Of a DNA stretch of 64,000 nt, positions 43,519 to 51,468 are shown in pieces (position 1 is the first letter of the stretch; the number at the start of each line of letters is the position of its first letter). The stretch spans positions 124,001 through 188,000 of the forward strand of contig JAJEGH010000043.1 of assembly GCA_022819985.1 (NCBI GenBank), in the 5' to 3' direction. This DNA is from Alphaproteobacteria bacterium. GTDB lineage: Bacteria; Pseudomonadota; Alphaproteobacteria; Bin65. The position numbers and the translations under genes were made by a program. Below the pieces are notes generated by a model that was not told the DNA's origin, ran no database searches, and saw only the letters and a program-made list of their open reading frames with translations.

Positions 43519-44376
43519 ATGCGTTTGTGCCGCTACAACGACAACCGCCTCGGTCTGGTCGAGGGCGACCGGATCGCCGATGTCACCGCCGCGCTGGACG
43601 CCATCCCGGCGGTGTCCTGGCCGCTGCCGCCCGGCGACCTGCTGATCCGGCATCTGGATGCGGTGTGTGCGCGCGCAGCCGAGGTCGCCGCCGGCGCTGC
43701 GCGGACCGCCGCTGCCGACGCCCGCTTCCTCAGCCCGGTCGCCAACCCGACCAAGGTGGTCGGGATCCCGGTCAACTACCAGCTCCATATCGACGAGGCG
43801 ATGGAGGACACCGGCCTCTCGGCCGGCAACCGGATCCTCAAGATCGAACAGGCCGGCCCGTTCCTGAAGGCGTGTTCCGCCCTGGTCGGCCCGTCCGAGG
43901 GCGTGGCGCTGCGCTTCGCCGACCGGCGCAACGACCACGAGGTCGAACTGGCGGCGATTATCGGCAGGACCGCCGACCGGGTGCCGATGGAAGGCGCGCT
44001 GGATTATATCGCCGCCTACGCCATCGGCCTCGACATGACGGTGCGCGGCAGCGAGGACCGCTCCGTGCGCAAGAGCATCGACAGCTACGCGGTGCTCGGC
44101 CCGTGGCTGGTGACGGCGGACGAGATCGCCGATCCGGACAACCTCGATCTGGAAATCCGGGTGAACGGCGAGACCCGGCAGAAATCCAACACGCGGAACA
44201 TGATCTTTTCGGTCGCGCGGCTGATCGAGTTCTGCTCCGCCTTCTACACCCTGCATCCCGGCGACGTCATCATGACCGGCACGCCCGAAGGCGTCGGCCC
44301 CGTCGAGGCCGGCGATACGATGCACTGCACGGTCGAGGGGATCGGGTCGATGGACGTACCCGTGCGCGATGCCTGA
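43519..44376 (+). CDS. Fumarylacetoacetate-hydrolase-family protein
   Basis: 285 aa. The metal-binding signature is DHEVELAAIIG (ExE) and YAIGLDMTVRGSE (D), with GTPEGVGPVEAGD near the C terminus. FAH-family enzymes hydrolyse or decarboxylate beta-diketones and acylpyruvates in aromatic breakdown. GGAGG precedes the start, and the gene begins 2 bp after marR, so the two form an operon. Confidence 0.92.
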   Translation: MRLCRYNDNRLGLVEGDRIADVTAALDAIPAVSWPLPPGDLLIRHLDAVCARAAEVAAGAARTAAADARFLSPVANPTKVVGIPVNYQLHIDEAMEDTGLSAGNRILKIEQAGPFLKACSALVGPSEGVALRFADRRNDHEVELAAIIGRTADRVPMEGALDYIAAYAIGLDMTVRGSEDRSVRKSIDSYAVLGPWLVTADEIADPDNLDLEIRVNGETRQKSNTRNMIFSVARLIEFCSAFYTLHPGDVIMTGTPEGVGPVEAGDTMHCTVEGIGSMDVPVRDA

Positions 44377-44430
44377 GCGCCACGCCTGAATGCGACATTC
44401 TGACCCGGCCCGGCGCCGTGTGCCGGGTCT

Positions 44431-44458
44431 CTTGAAGCTGCGGGGACAATCCCCAAAT
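44431..44458 (+). promoter_or_regulatory. Heat-shock sigma32 (RpoH)-type promoter
   Basis: CTTGAA (44431-44436) and CCCCAAAT (44451-44458), 14 bp apart, match the RpoH pattern CTTGAA / CCCCATNT. It lies 137 bp before the small heat-shock gene, leaving a leader that holds the ROSE structure. Confidence 0.75.
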
Positions 44459-44504
44459 GACAGTCGTTCCGGATGCCGATTGCGGGTCCGGGACCTGTCA
44501 AAAC

Positions 44505-44595
44505 CGGCTGTCGACCATGGTGGTGGCAGCCTGCGCCCCGATCGCACTTCTCGATCCCATCGGGGCCGTCACATTGCTTCGAAGGAGGATGTGCA
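44505..44595 (+). promoter_or_regulatory. ROSE-type RNA thermometer
   Basis: Three consecutive stem-loops precede the hsp20 start: 44506-44531 (GGCTG/CAGCC), 44535-44566 (GCCCCGAT/ATCGGGGC) and 44570-44593. In the last one CACATTGCTTC pairs with GGAGGATGTG around a GAA loop; the Shine-Dalgarno GGAGG is fully paired, opposite the conserved UUGCU with its G (44576) bulged. This is the diagnostic ROSE feature: at growth temperature the ribosome-binding site is hidden, and heat melts the stem. Confidence 0.85.
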
Positions 44596-45057
44596 ATGAC
44601 CCGTCTCGATTTCACCCCCCTGTTCCGCTCCACCGTCGGTTTCGACCGCGTCTCGCGCCTGCTCGAAGCGGCGATGAACGAGAACGCCGGCACCGCGGCG
44701 GCCTACCCGCCCTACAATATCGAGAAGCTGTCCGACGACGCCTATCGCATCGTCATGGCGGTCGCCGGCTTCGGCGAGGCGGACATCGCCGTCACGGTGA
44801 AGGAGAACACGCTCTACGTCGAAGGCCGCGTGGCCGGCAAGGACGATGGCGCGCGCTACCTGCACCGCGGCATCGCGGGCCGGGCGTTCGAGCGCCATTT
44901 CGATCTGGCCGACCATATCCAGGTCGAGGGCGCGTCGCTCGAAAACGGCCTGCTGGTCATCGACCTGCGCCGGGAAATCCCGGAAGCGCTGAAGCCGCGG
45001 ACCATCGCCATCAGGTCCGCCGACGCCCCGAAGGTGATCGGCAAGAAGGCCGCGTAG
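44596..45057 (+). CDS. Small heat-shock protein, Hsp20/IbpA type
   Basis: A 153-aa alpha-crystallin-domain chaperone. PPYNIEKLSDDAYRIVMAVAGF opens the domain, followed by ENTLYVEGR, GIAGRAFERHFDLADHIQV and ENGLLVIDLRRE, with a C-terminal RTIAI that includes the IxI anchoring motif. It holds unfolding proteins during heat stress. The start at 44596 has AGGAGG upstream, which is sequestered by the ROSE hairpin; the sigma32 promoter adds transcriptional heat control. Confidence 0.97.
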   Translation: MTRLDFTPLFRSTVGFDRVSRLLEAAMNENAGTAAAYPPYNIEKLSDDAYRIVMAVAGFGEADIAVTVKENTLYVEGRVAGKDDGARYLHRGIAGRAFERHFDLADHIQVEGASLENGLLVIDLRREIPEALKPRTIAIRSADAPKVIGKKAA

Positions 45058-45228
45058 CCGCTCTTCCCGTTCGATCGCGGAAACCGAGCGCCGGCCGCCC
45101 GGAATACCGGGCGGCCGGTTGCATTCTGCTGAGAAAAGACCGGCACGGAGTCGGTTCGGACTTTCGGTCCGGGCAGGACCCGATGTCTTTGCCGACAAAC
45201 CGAAGCGCCATCCCAGGTTCACTTCCAG

Positions 45229-45270
45229 GTGTCACCCCGGCTCTCCGCTTCGCTCCGGCCGGGGTGACAC
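45229..45270. repeat. Perfect 13-bp hairpin, REP-like
   Basis: GTGTCACCCCGGC is followed after 16 bases by its exact reverse complement. It lies downstream of hsp20 and could end that transcript. The right half resembles the end of the element at 17044-17110. Confidence 0.75.
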
Positions 45271-45469
45271 GAGAGGGGTGTTGGAGAAGCAGCGTTTCTG
45301 AATACCGTCTACAGGAGAACTCGCGGGCGCCCGGTCCTGCTGCGTCCGATAATTTCAAATTGAGTCAGCACCAAGGGCTTGACAACGGAGTATAAGAACA
45401 TTATATGAACGATAGAACGCTGGCGCTGGCCGGCCCCGAGGCAGAAGCGCAGTGTAAAAAAACGATGGA

Positions 45470-45485
45470 TAGACCGGTCTGTCTA
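45470..45485. promoter_or_regulatory. TetR-like operator palindrome without a linked regulator
   Basis: TAGAC-CGGTCT-GTCTA contains the perfect AGACCGGTCT dyad, a pattern common in TetR-family operators. No TetR gene lies nearby, and the nearest gene starts 545 bp away. It may be a chance palindrome. Confidence 0.35.
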
Positions 45486-46029
45486 ATTTCTCTTGGCCGG
45501 AAAATGGCGCAAATCTGCAGCTTTGCGGCATCGAGAAATTGAACAAACGCTAAAAAATAGGGGAATCATATGCTATCTTAGCCATGCCCAGGCTTGCCGC
45601 GCGTGCCTAGTCTTGCGTTCGTTGGCTTTCGGAATGCGAATCGACGGGTCAGGCCGCTTGATGGCGGATAGCATCGCGCGCCCGACACGTTCCGGGTTGG
45701 CGTCGATCTTCGGCAAGGGCTTCGGAGGGCACTTCGGCTTGTCTGTCGTTTTCTAATGATGTGTGATGTCAAGGAATTTCCGGGCGACCTTGTGGAAGGC
45801 GCTGTGAACAAGGTGGCTAAATCACCAAGGCGTCCCGCCAAAAATCTTTTCACCACTAGGTGAACATTTGAAGGCAAGGTAAAGCTTCCACACAATCTCG
45901 CCGCTGATTCACCCCCTGCGCTGTCGGCGAAAAGCCATGACACACCTAGCTTTGAGCGTGCTTTTGACGTGGGGCTGTGATACTATCCACAAGAGATATC
46001 CACGGGAAAAGAGCGGTTGATGGACGGTC

Positions 46030-46773
46030 ATGAGTGCCACCTTGACAGCGCCTGTACAGCACTTGAGTCAGCATTCGTTGGCCTCTACGGAATCCGAAGC
46101 CCCACAGCATCGCTTTGAGGTTCGGATGTCAGCCAGCCTTCACAGCGTCATGATTGCTGACGCAGCGCTAGTAGTGTCTATTGATGAGCAAATGCTGGCT
46201 CTCCAATGGGAGCAACTCAAGCATGACGAATCCTATCACAAGGATATCGTCATTTTGCCGCTCGCAGCCCGTCTCAAGCACATGGCGCTGCACAACGCGA
46301 AATATACTGCGCATTTTCTGTCCGCCGTACATGTTGGCGATTCGAAGCTCTTTGAGAAGACCTTGCTGGATGCCTTCGTTATCTCCCTAGCGAGCGCTAA
46401 CGCATTGAATCAAAATCTCGGAGTGGCTGTTACCAAGGCCGTTGGAGATGCGGCCTCATTGAAGGAGGCGGGTGCCCTGCTGGCAAAAAGGCTGCCGCGC
46501 GACGGAAGCGATTGCCTGTGGCTGCCGCGGACCTTCGCCGAGCATAACGGAAAGTTCGCCAAAGCGTGCGAGTCGCTCGATCATATCGAAGATGACGTGC
46601 CGTTCAAGAAATGGATGAAGGAAGCTAACTGTTCCTTGTTCAAGGTGATACTCGCGGAGGCGAGCGCTCAGAAGATTGACCTACTGCCCTTGTACCGCAG
46701 CCGAATGCGGGAAATCGAAGCAAAGTCCATTTTCGATAACAAATATTGTTCCGGTGCTGGCGGAGAGGCATGA
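46030..46773 (+). CDS. Unknown, probably all-helical protein, first gene of a two-gene module
   Basis: 247 aa, not recognised. It is rich in Leu, Ala, Lys and His and predicted mostly helical: a first bundle around 52-100 (LQWEQLKHDESYHKD, LAARLKHMALHNAKYTAHFL) and a second helix EKTLLDAFVISLASANALNQNL (109-130), then a charged C-terminal region. The spacing loosely recalls the all-alpha NTP pyrophosphatase (MazG-like) superfamily, but the full ExxE...ExxD signature is missing, so this is only a hint. A shorter start (ATG 46126, with GAGG upstream) is possible. Its stop overlaps the start of the next gene by 4 bp (ATGA). Lower GC than its surroundings suggests transfer. Confidence 0.8.
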   Translation: MSATLTAPVQHLSQHSLASTESEAPQHRFEVRMSASLHSVMIADAALVVSIDEQMLALQWEQLKHDESYHKDIVILPLAARLKHMALHNAKYTAHFLSAVHVGDSKLFEKTLLDAFVISLASANALNQNLGVAVTKAVGDAASLKEAGALLAKRLPRDGSDCLWLPRTFAEHNGKFAKACESLDHIEDDVPFKKWMKEANCSLFKVILAEASAQKIDLLPLYRSRMREIEAKSIFDNKYCSGAGGEA

Positions 46774-47474
46774 TGTTCTGGGGGGACAATACTCTCAGAG
46801 CAAGACTCGAAGAACTGATAACGCCTTACAATCAAAGCCGAATCGAGGGCGCATCCTACCGCATGAGCGTAGGAAAGGAAGTATTCGTCTCTCCGACTAG
46901 TAAGCCGATCGATCCTAGATTTAAATTGCCAACCATCCTTTGTCATAAGGAATGGTTCACCATCCCGCCCGGCCAATTCGGTTTCATTCTTACCGAAGAA
47001 CATGTGTCAGTCCCTGAAAGCGCAATTGCGCTGATCTCCATACGAGCGAGGTACAAATTTCGAGGATTGGTGAATGTATCAGGATTCCATGTAGATCCCG
47101 GGTATAGCGGTCGCCTGATGTTTTCAGTATTCAATTCAGGCCCCAATTCAGTTCACCTTCGCCGCGGCGACGAGTGCTTTCTCATTTGGTATGCAGAACT
47201 TGACGGGCCATCGGCTGTAAGCGCAAAAGAACCGCGCAATGAAATTCCTTCGGAATTGACAGGGCCCCTCTCCGAAGGTATGGAGTCGTTTTCCATGTTG
47301 CGCTCAGAAATTGAAAATTTGAAACAGAGCGTACGAGTCATTGTAACGGTTGCAAGCGCTTTAATTCCAGTTGCTCTACTGGGTGTAGCCTTGTTAAGTT
47401 GGTCAACATCTAAGGGTGCGCCCAAGATATCACAGGTGCCCTCCTCTACTTCACATGGACCTCAAAATCCGTGA
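46770..47474 (+). CDS. dCTP-deaminase/dUTPase-fold protein with a C-terminal membrane anchor, active site degenerate
   Basis: 234 aa. Residues 1-145 match the Dcd/dUTPase fold, best around HVDPGYSGRLMFSVFNSG (107-124), equivalent to the RIDPGWSG...LEFYNSG segment of E. coli Dcd. The catalytic Glu (E138 in E. coli) is replaced by Ser (S119), and the SSxAR motif before it is not recognisable, so deamination is unlikely; nucleotide binding may remain. A coiled-coil-like stretch (about 170-187) leads to one membrane helix (188-210) and a short polar tail. GGAGAGG precedes the ATG, which overlaps the upstream stop. Fold plus anchor suggests a membrane-tethered nucleotide sensor or effector. Confidence 0.85.
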   Translation: MMFWGDNTLRARLEELITPYNQSRIEGASYRMSVGKEVFVSPTSKPIDPRFKLPTILCHKEWFTIPPGQFGFILTEEHVSVPESAIALISIRARYKFRGLVNVSGFHVDPGYSGRLMFSVFNSGPNSVHLRRGDECFLIWYAELDGPSAVSAKEPRNEIPSELTGPLSEGMESFSMLRSEIENLKQSVRVIVTVASALIPVALLGVALLSWSTSKGAPKISQVPSSTSHGPQNP

Positions 47475-47557
47475 ATTTGCAACTCTAGTAGCCTTGGCCA
47501 GTTAGGCGTATAATTCGCAAAACAGCAGGAAAAATGTCGTAAAAGGAAAAATCTCCG

Positions 47558-48232
47558 CTACAGGTCGGGCGCGGCGAGCGTCCGCCAGTCTTCGGCCAGC
47601 CGCAGGCGCGCCTCGGCCTTGCCCTGAAGCGCGGCGAAATCGATGCCGTCGATCATTTCGCGCACGACCGGGCCGTCGTCGGCGATGTCGATCACGGCGT
47701 AGTCGGAGTAGATCCGGTCGACGCAGCGCTGCCCGGTCAGCGGATAGGTGCAGTTTTCGAGGATTTTCGGCGCGCCCTTGCGGGTGCACAGCTCCATCAT
47801 CACGAAGATGCCGTTCGCGCCCATCGCGAGGTCCATCGCGCCGCCGATCCCCGGCAGCCGGCTTTCGTCGCCGGTCGACCAGTTCGCCAGGTCGCCGTGC
47901 GCGGAAACCTGGTAGGCGCCGAGCACGCACAGGTCGAGATGGCCGCCGCGGACGATGGCGAAACTGTCGGTATGGTGGAAATAGGCCCCGCCCGGCACCA
48001 GCGTGACCGGCTTCTTGCCGGCGTTGATGAGGTCCCAGTCCTCCTCGCCTTCGGCCGGCGACGGCCCCAGGCCCAGAATGCCGTTCTCGCTGTGCAGCAT
48101 GACCTCGCGGCCGTCGGGCAGATGGTCCGCGACCATCTCGGGCATGCCGATGCCCAGGTTGACATAGGCGCCGTCCGGGATGTCCTGGGCGATGCGCCAG
48201 GCGATCTGCGGCCGGGTCAGCGGTTCTGCCAT
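47558..48232 (-). CDS. 3-oxoacid CoA-transferase, subunit B
   Basis: 224 aa. The catalytic Glu is in SENGILGLGP, and the chain begins with GIGMPEMVADHLP as in ScoB/AtoA/PcaJ. With subunit A it moves CoA from succinyl-CoA (or acetyl-CoA) to a 3-oxoacid such as acetoacetate. The start lies 2 bp after the subunit A stop. PcaJ of beta-ketoadipate breakdown cannot be excluded, but no other pca genes are near. Confidence 0.95.
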   Translation of the reverse strand: MAEPLTRPQIAWRIAQDIPDGAYVNLGIGMPEMVADHLPDGREVMLHSENGILGLGPSPAEGEEDWDLINAGKKPVTLVPGGAYFHHTDSFAIVRGGHLDLCVLGAYQVSAHGDLANWSTGDESRLPGIGGAMDLAMGANGIFVMMELCTRKGAPKILENCTYPLTGQRCVDRIYSDYAVIDIADDGPVVREMIDGIDFAALQGKAEARLRLAEDWRTLAAPDL

Positions 48233-48234
48233 GC

Positions 48235-48900
48235 TCAGCGCTCCACCTTGACGACGGCGTCGACGAAGATGCCGGGGGTAACGATCCGCTCCGGATCCAG
48301 CCCGTCGCCGTTGCGGATTTCGTAAACCTCGGCGATCGTCCGCCGGCCCGCCATGGCCATCGAGGGGCCGAAATTGCGCGCCGCCTTGCGGTAGGTCAGG
48401 TTGCCGAACCGGTCGGCGACATGGCCCTTGACCAGCGCCACGTCGCCGCGGATCGGCAGTTCGAGGACATAGTCCCTGCCGTCGATGCGCCGGACCTCCT
48501 TGCCGTCGGCGACCTGTGTGCCCACCCCGGTCGGCGTGAAGAAGCCGCCGAGGCCCGCGCCGCCGGCCCGGATGCGTTCGCTGAGCGTGCCCTGGGGCAC
48601 GACCTCCAGCTCGATCTTCCCGGCGGCGTACAACTCCGGGAACACTACGCTGCCCACGCTGCGCGGGAAGGAACAGACCATCTTGCGCACCCGGCCGGCC
48701 GCCAGCAGCGCCGCGATGCCGTGGCGGCCGACGCCGGCATTGTTGTTGACCAGCACGAGGTCGCGCGCGCCCTGCTCGATCAGGCCTTCGACCAGGACGT
48801 TCGGCACCCCGGCCTCGCCGAAGCCGCTGACCAGCACGGTCGAGCCGTCCTCGATCCCCTCGAGGGCTTCGGCGACGGTGCGGGCGATTTTATCGATCAT
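48235..48900 (-). CDS. 3-oxoacid CoA-transferase, subunit A
   Basis: 221 aa. LVSGFGEAGVPNVLVEGL and NNNAGVGRHGIAALL form the CoA-binding region, followed by GTLSERIRAGGAGLGGFFTPTGVGT, the standard subunit A signature. It pairs with subunit B downstream. A promoter was not clearly seen in the 222-bp gap to 49122, which holds only GC-rich sequence with a run of seven Gs near 49100. Confidence 0.95.
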   Translation of the reverse strand: MIDKIARTVAEALEGIEDGSTVLVSGFGEAGVPNVLVEGLIEQGARDLVLVNNNAGVGRHGIAALLAAGRVRKMVCSFPRSVGSVVFPELYAAGKIELEVVPQGTLSERIRAGGAGLGGFFTPTGVGTQVADGKEVRRIDGRDYVLELPIRGDVALVKGHVADRFGNLTYRKAARNFGPSMAMAGRRTIAEVYEIRNGDGLDPERIVTPGIFVDAVVKVER

Positions 48901-49122
48901 GCAAACCCTGCGGTTCGTGACGGGAAACCGGCGGCCGGTGCGCGCCGCCTGCGCACTCCCAAGCGTACCCCCGAGCGTATCCCGGTAGCCGGGAATAGCA
49001 GATTTGCCGGGCCGCGTTCGGTTTTTCTAGCGGGTCGGCGCGGAGTTTTGGCGCAATCCGGTGTCGCAGCGTGCCGGTCGGGGGGCGCGGGTCGGGGGGG
49101 GATTGCGCCGGGCGCATGGCGC

Positions 49123-50658
49123 TCAGGCGCCGAACGCGAACAGGGCGCCCGCCACGATGGCGAAGGCGGCGAGGGTGAAGAGGCCGTTCCAGCGCCAGGA
49201 CAGCGTCGTGCCCCGGACGCCGGTCGCCCGGCCCAGCATCAGCACGGTCGTGCCGAACGGCGAGCCGGTCAGATTGAGGCACCAGCCCATGACGAAGGCG
49301 AAGCCGAGCAGCGACGGATCCAGGCCGAGCGCCGGATTGCCGATCAGCACGCTGCCGAAGAAGGTGACGACGAGGATCGGCGGCGCTGCCAGCTGGGACA
49401 GCAGCGGCACGATGGCGGCGGCGAGCAGGTAGATCGCCTCCGCCGGCAGCCGGTCGATCTGCAGCCAGGCGCCGACGCGCGCCGGCTCGAGCAGGCCGGC
49501 CAGCATCAGGCCGCAATAGCCGCCGGTCGCCAGGGTCAGCGCCTCGGGCAGGCTGCGCGGCACCGAGACCGTCGCGAGGCCGCGCACCCGCGCCGCGAAG
49601 GAACCGCCCTCCGCCGGGCCCTTGCCGGCGCGCCGCGCGGCGCGGGCCTGGACCAGAAGCCAGGCCAGGGTGGTAAGCGCCGCCACCGGCATCAGCGCGA
49701 CGATCACGGTAACGCCGGACGCCAGCACGACCAGCGCGCATCCGCCGATCAGCGCCAGGCAGACGGCCGAGAACCGGACCGCCGCCGCGCGCGGGAATGT
49801 CCGCCGGAGCCCGGCGGGCAGCAGGCCCTCGCGCGCCAGCCGCCGGCGCGCGCGGCGGCCGACGATCCGGTCGTTCAGCCAGCCCAGCGGCAGCATCGCC
49901 GCGGCGACCGCCGCGCCCATGCCGGCGACGGCGAGCGGGTCCGCGCCGATCACGGCGACCGGGATCAGCGCCTGGGTGATCGCCGTCGGCGACCAGGCGA
50001 TGACCCAGGAAAAGCCCCGCATCAACGCCGACAGCTGCCGCTGCTCGCGGACCGCTGCCGCGCCGGGCTCGTCCCGGCGGGTGGCGTCGACGCCGCGCAC
50101 GATCAGCGGCCCGAACAGGCTGAGCGTGCCGAAATTCAGCAGGACGCCGAGGATATGGCTGCCGGTGTGGATCGCCAGATAGCGCCGGCCGGGCGGCTGG
50201 CGGGTCAGGTAATCGCCGAGCGCCAGCACCGACGACGAGGTGCCGGCGCCGACCCGGAGCAGCCCGATCAGGATCATGAAAGTGGCCAGAAAGGCGGCCC
50301 GCTCCAGCGACCGCCCGGCCAGCGCCGCCGGCGCGTCATGGCTCAGCGCCGCCGCGGCCGTCACGGCCAGCGCGGCGGCAAGCAGGCTGCGCTCCCGCCA
50401 GCCGACCCGGCCCAGGCCGAGCGCGAAACACAGCACGAGGCAGGCCGATGCGGCCAGCGCCGCCTCCCGCAGTCCGGCATACAGATGGATCAGGACCCCG
50501 GCGCACAGCAGCAGCAGCCCGGCGCACAACAGCCGGTGCAGCGCCCCGCCGGCCGGCCCGTCTCCCGTTGGGTCGTCCCCCACCGGCCCTTTTCCCGCCG
50601 GCCCTTTTCCCGCCGGCCCGTCTCCCGTCGGACGGCCGGATCCGCCGTCAACCGCCAT
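49123..50658 (-). CDS. Multi-pass transporter, ion-transporter (SLC13/ArsB) superfamily-like
   Basis: 511 aa with about 10-12 membrane helices in two pseudo-repeats. Re-entrant-loop candidates are WVIAWSPTAITQALIPVAV in the first half and WCLNLTGSPFGTTVLMLGRATG in the second, a layout typical of the IT superfamily (dicarboxylate, sulfate, citrate, arsenite carriers). The substrate is not evident. The first 40 residues are a (G-P-x-G-K/D)n tail from 15-bp DNA repeats. It is followed 6 bp upstream by plsC. Confidence 0.75.
   Translation of the reverse strand: MAVDGGSGRPTGDGPAGKGPAGKGPVGDDPTGDGPAGGALHRLLCAGLLLLCAGVLIHLYAGLREAALAASACLVLCFALGLGRVGWRERSLLAAALAVTAAAALSHDAPAALAGRSLERAAFLATFMILIGLLRVGAGTSSSVLALGDYLTRQPPGRRYLAIHTGSHILGVLLNFGTLSLFGPLIVRGVDATRRDEPGAAAVREQRQLSALMRGFSWVIAWSPTAITQALIPVAVIGADPLAVAGMGAAVAAAMLPLGWLNDRIVGRRARRRLAREGLLPAGLRRTFPRAAAVRFSAVCLALIGGCALVVLASGVTVIVALMPVAALTTLAWLLVQARAARRAGKGPAEGGSFAARVRGLATVSVPRSLPEALTLATGGYCGLMLAGLLEPARVGAWLQIDRLPAEAIYLLAAAIVPLLSQLAAPPILVVTFFGSVLIGNPALGLDPSLLGFAFVMGWCLNLTGSPFGTTVLMLGRATGVRGTTLSWRWNGLFTLAAFAIVAGALFAFGA
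50555..50629. repeat. Five 15-bp tandem units at the 5' end of the transporter gene
   Basis: GGCCCTTTTCCCGCC occurs twice exactly (50585-50614), flanked by GGCCCGTCTCCCGTT/C copies and one degenerate unit. The units are in frame and encode the N-terminal Gly/Pro/Asp/Lys repeats, ahead of the first membrane helix. Confidence 0.8.
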
Positions 50659-50664
50659 GAAGCG

Positions 50665-51468
50665 TCAGGCCCGGTCGTCGGCGGGCCGGGCCGTCCCGTC
50701 CCGGCGACCGTTGTCCCGGCGGCCGTTGTCCCGGCGGCCGGCGTCCCGGCCGGCGAGTTCCGCCTCGTAGAGCCGCCGGGCCGCGGTCTCGATGCGCTCT
50801 TCCAGGGTCGCCATGAAGGGTTCCCGGTCCAGGCCGGGCGGGATCGGCTCGAGGAACTCGATCGCGATGACGCCGGGCCGTTTCAGGAACCCGTTGCGCG
50901 GCCAGAACAGCCCGGCATTGTGGGCGACCGGGACGACCGGCAGGCCGAGATACTTGTACAGCGCGTAGACGCCCGGATGGTAGCGGCCAGTCCGGCCCGG
51001 CGGCATCCGCGTCCCCTCCGGCATGATGAGCAGGTGCCGGCCGATGTCGACCATGGCGCGGGCGCTGCGCAGCATCCGTTTGAGCGCCGCGCCGCGCGCC
51101 GAGCGGCGGATCGGCACCATGCCGGCGCGGCTCAGATACCAGCCGTAGAACGGCAGGTGCTTCAACTCCTCCTTGAGCACCGCGGCGAAGGCCGGCGCGA
51201 TAACCGGGAAGGCGATGGTCTCCCACGCGGACTGGTGCTTGACGGCATAGATGTAGCGGGCGTCCGGATCCGGCTGCACGCATCCGACGACCCGGTGCCG
51301 GAGGCCCACGGCGACGCGCAGCAGCCACAGCACGGTACGGGCCCAGACGACCGCCAGCGCGAAGGCCGTCCGCCGCGGCGCTGCCAGCAGCGGCAGGCCG
51401 GCCAGGCCGGCGGCCAGGGTGACGAGCCACAGGCCGGCCGTAAACGCCACCGACCGGACGGCGATCAT
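50665..51468 (-). CDS. plsC: 1-acylglycerol-3-phosphate O-acyltransferase, PlsC family
   Basis: 267 aa. A membrane segment (about 8-30) precedes the acyltransferase core: HQSAWE (H78...E83, the HX4D/E motif with Glu), GMVPIRRSARG, MPEGTR (149-154) and VVPVAHNAG. It adds the second acyl chain of phosphatidic acid. The start overlaps the ydcF stop by 4 bp. The C terminus is a DxGRRDNGRRD repeat from 15-bp DNA units. Confidence 0.92.
   Translation of the reverse strand: MIAVRSVAFTAGLWLVTLAAGLAGLPLLAAPRRTAFALAVVWARTVLWLLRVAVGLRHRVVGCVQPDPDARYIYAVKHQSAWETIAFPVIAPAFAAVLKEELKHLPFYGWYLSRAGMVPIRRSARGAALKRMLRSARAMVDIGRHLLIMPEGTRMPPGRTGRYHPGVYALYKYLGLPVVPVAHNAGLFWPRNGFLKRPGVIAIEFLEPIPPGLDREPFMATLEERIETAARRLYEAELAGRDAGRRDNGRRDNGRRDGTARPADDRA
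50708..50752. repeat. 15-bp tandem units at the 3' end of plsC
   Basis: CCGTTGTCCCGGCGG occurs twice exactly and once degenerately, encoding GRRDN-type repeats at the PlsC C terminus. Confidence 0.8.

Larger units (their letters stand above)
45058..46029. other. Long gene-poor gap at the edge of an AT-richer island
   Basis: 972 bp without a confidently supported gene. The first part (to about 45310) is GC-rich with a REP-like hairpin; from about 45340 the base composition drops and continues low to 47520, marking a likely acquired segment. Inside are a TetR-like operator (45470-45485), a minus-strand frame 45752-45573 encoding a Lys/Arg/Pro-rich peptide with no good start, and two TATCCAC direct repeats (about 45984-46003) resembling weak DnaA boxes just before the next gene. 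Confidence 0.6.

Noticed and set aside
45493-45756. 87-codon plus-strand frame in the 45-46 kb gap
   Set aside because: No ribosome-binding site, no recognisable pattern, and the minus-strand frame in the same DNA has more protein-like composition.
45984-46003. Two TATCCAC motifs considered as an origin or DnaA-box cluster
   Set aside because: Only two imperfect boxes, with no AT-rich unwinding region, parAB, dnaA or repABC nearby.
46770-47474. Annotation as a functional dCTP deaminase (dcd)
   Set aside because: The catalytic Glu is Ser and the SSxAR motif is missing, and a membrane helix follows; housekeeping Dcd has none of these changes.
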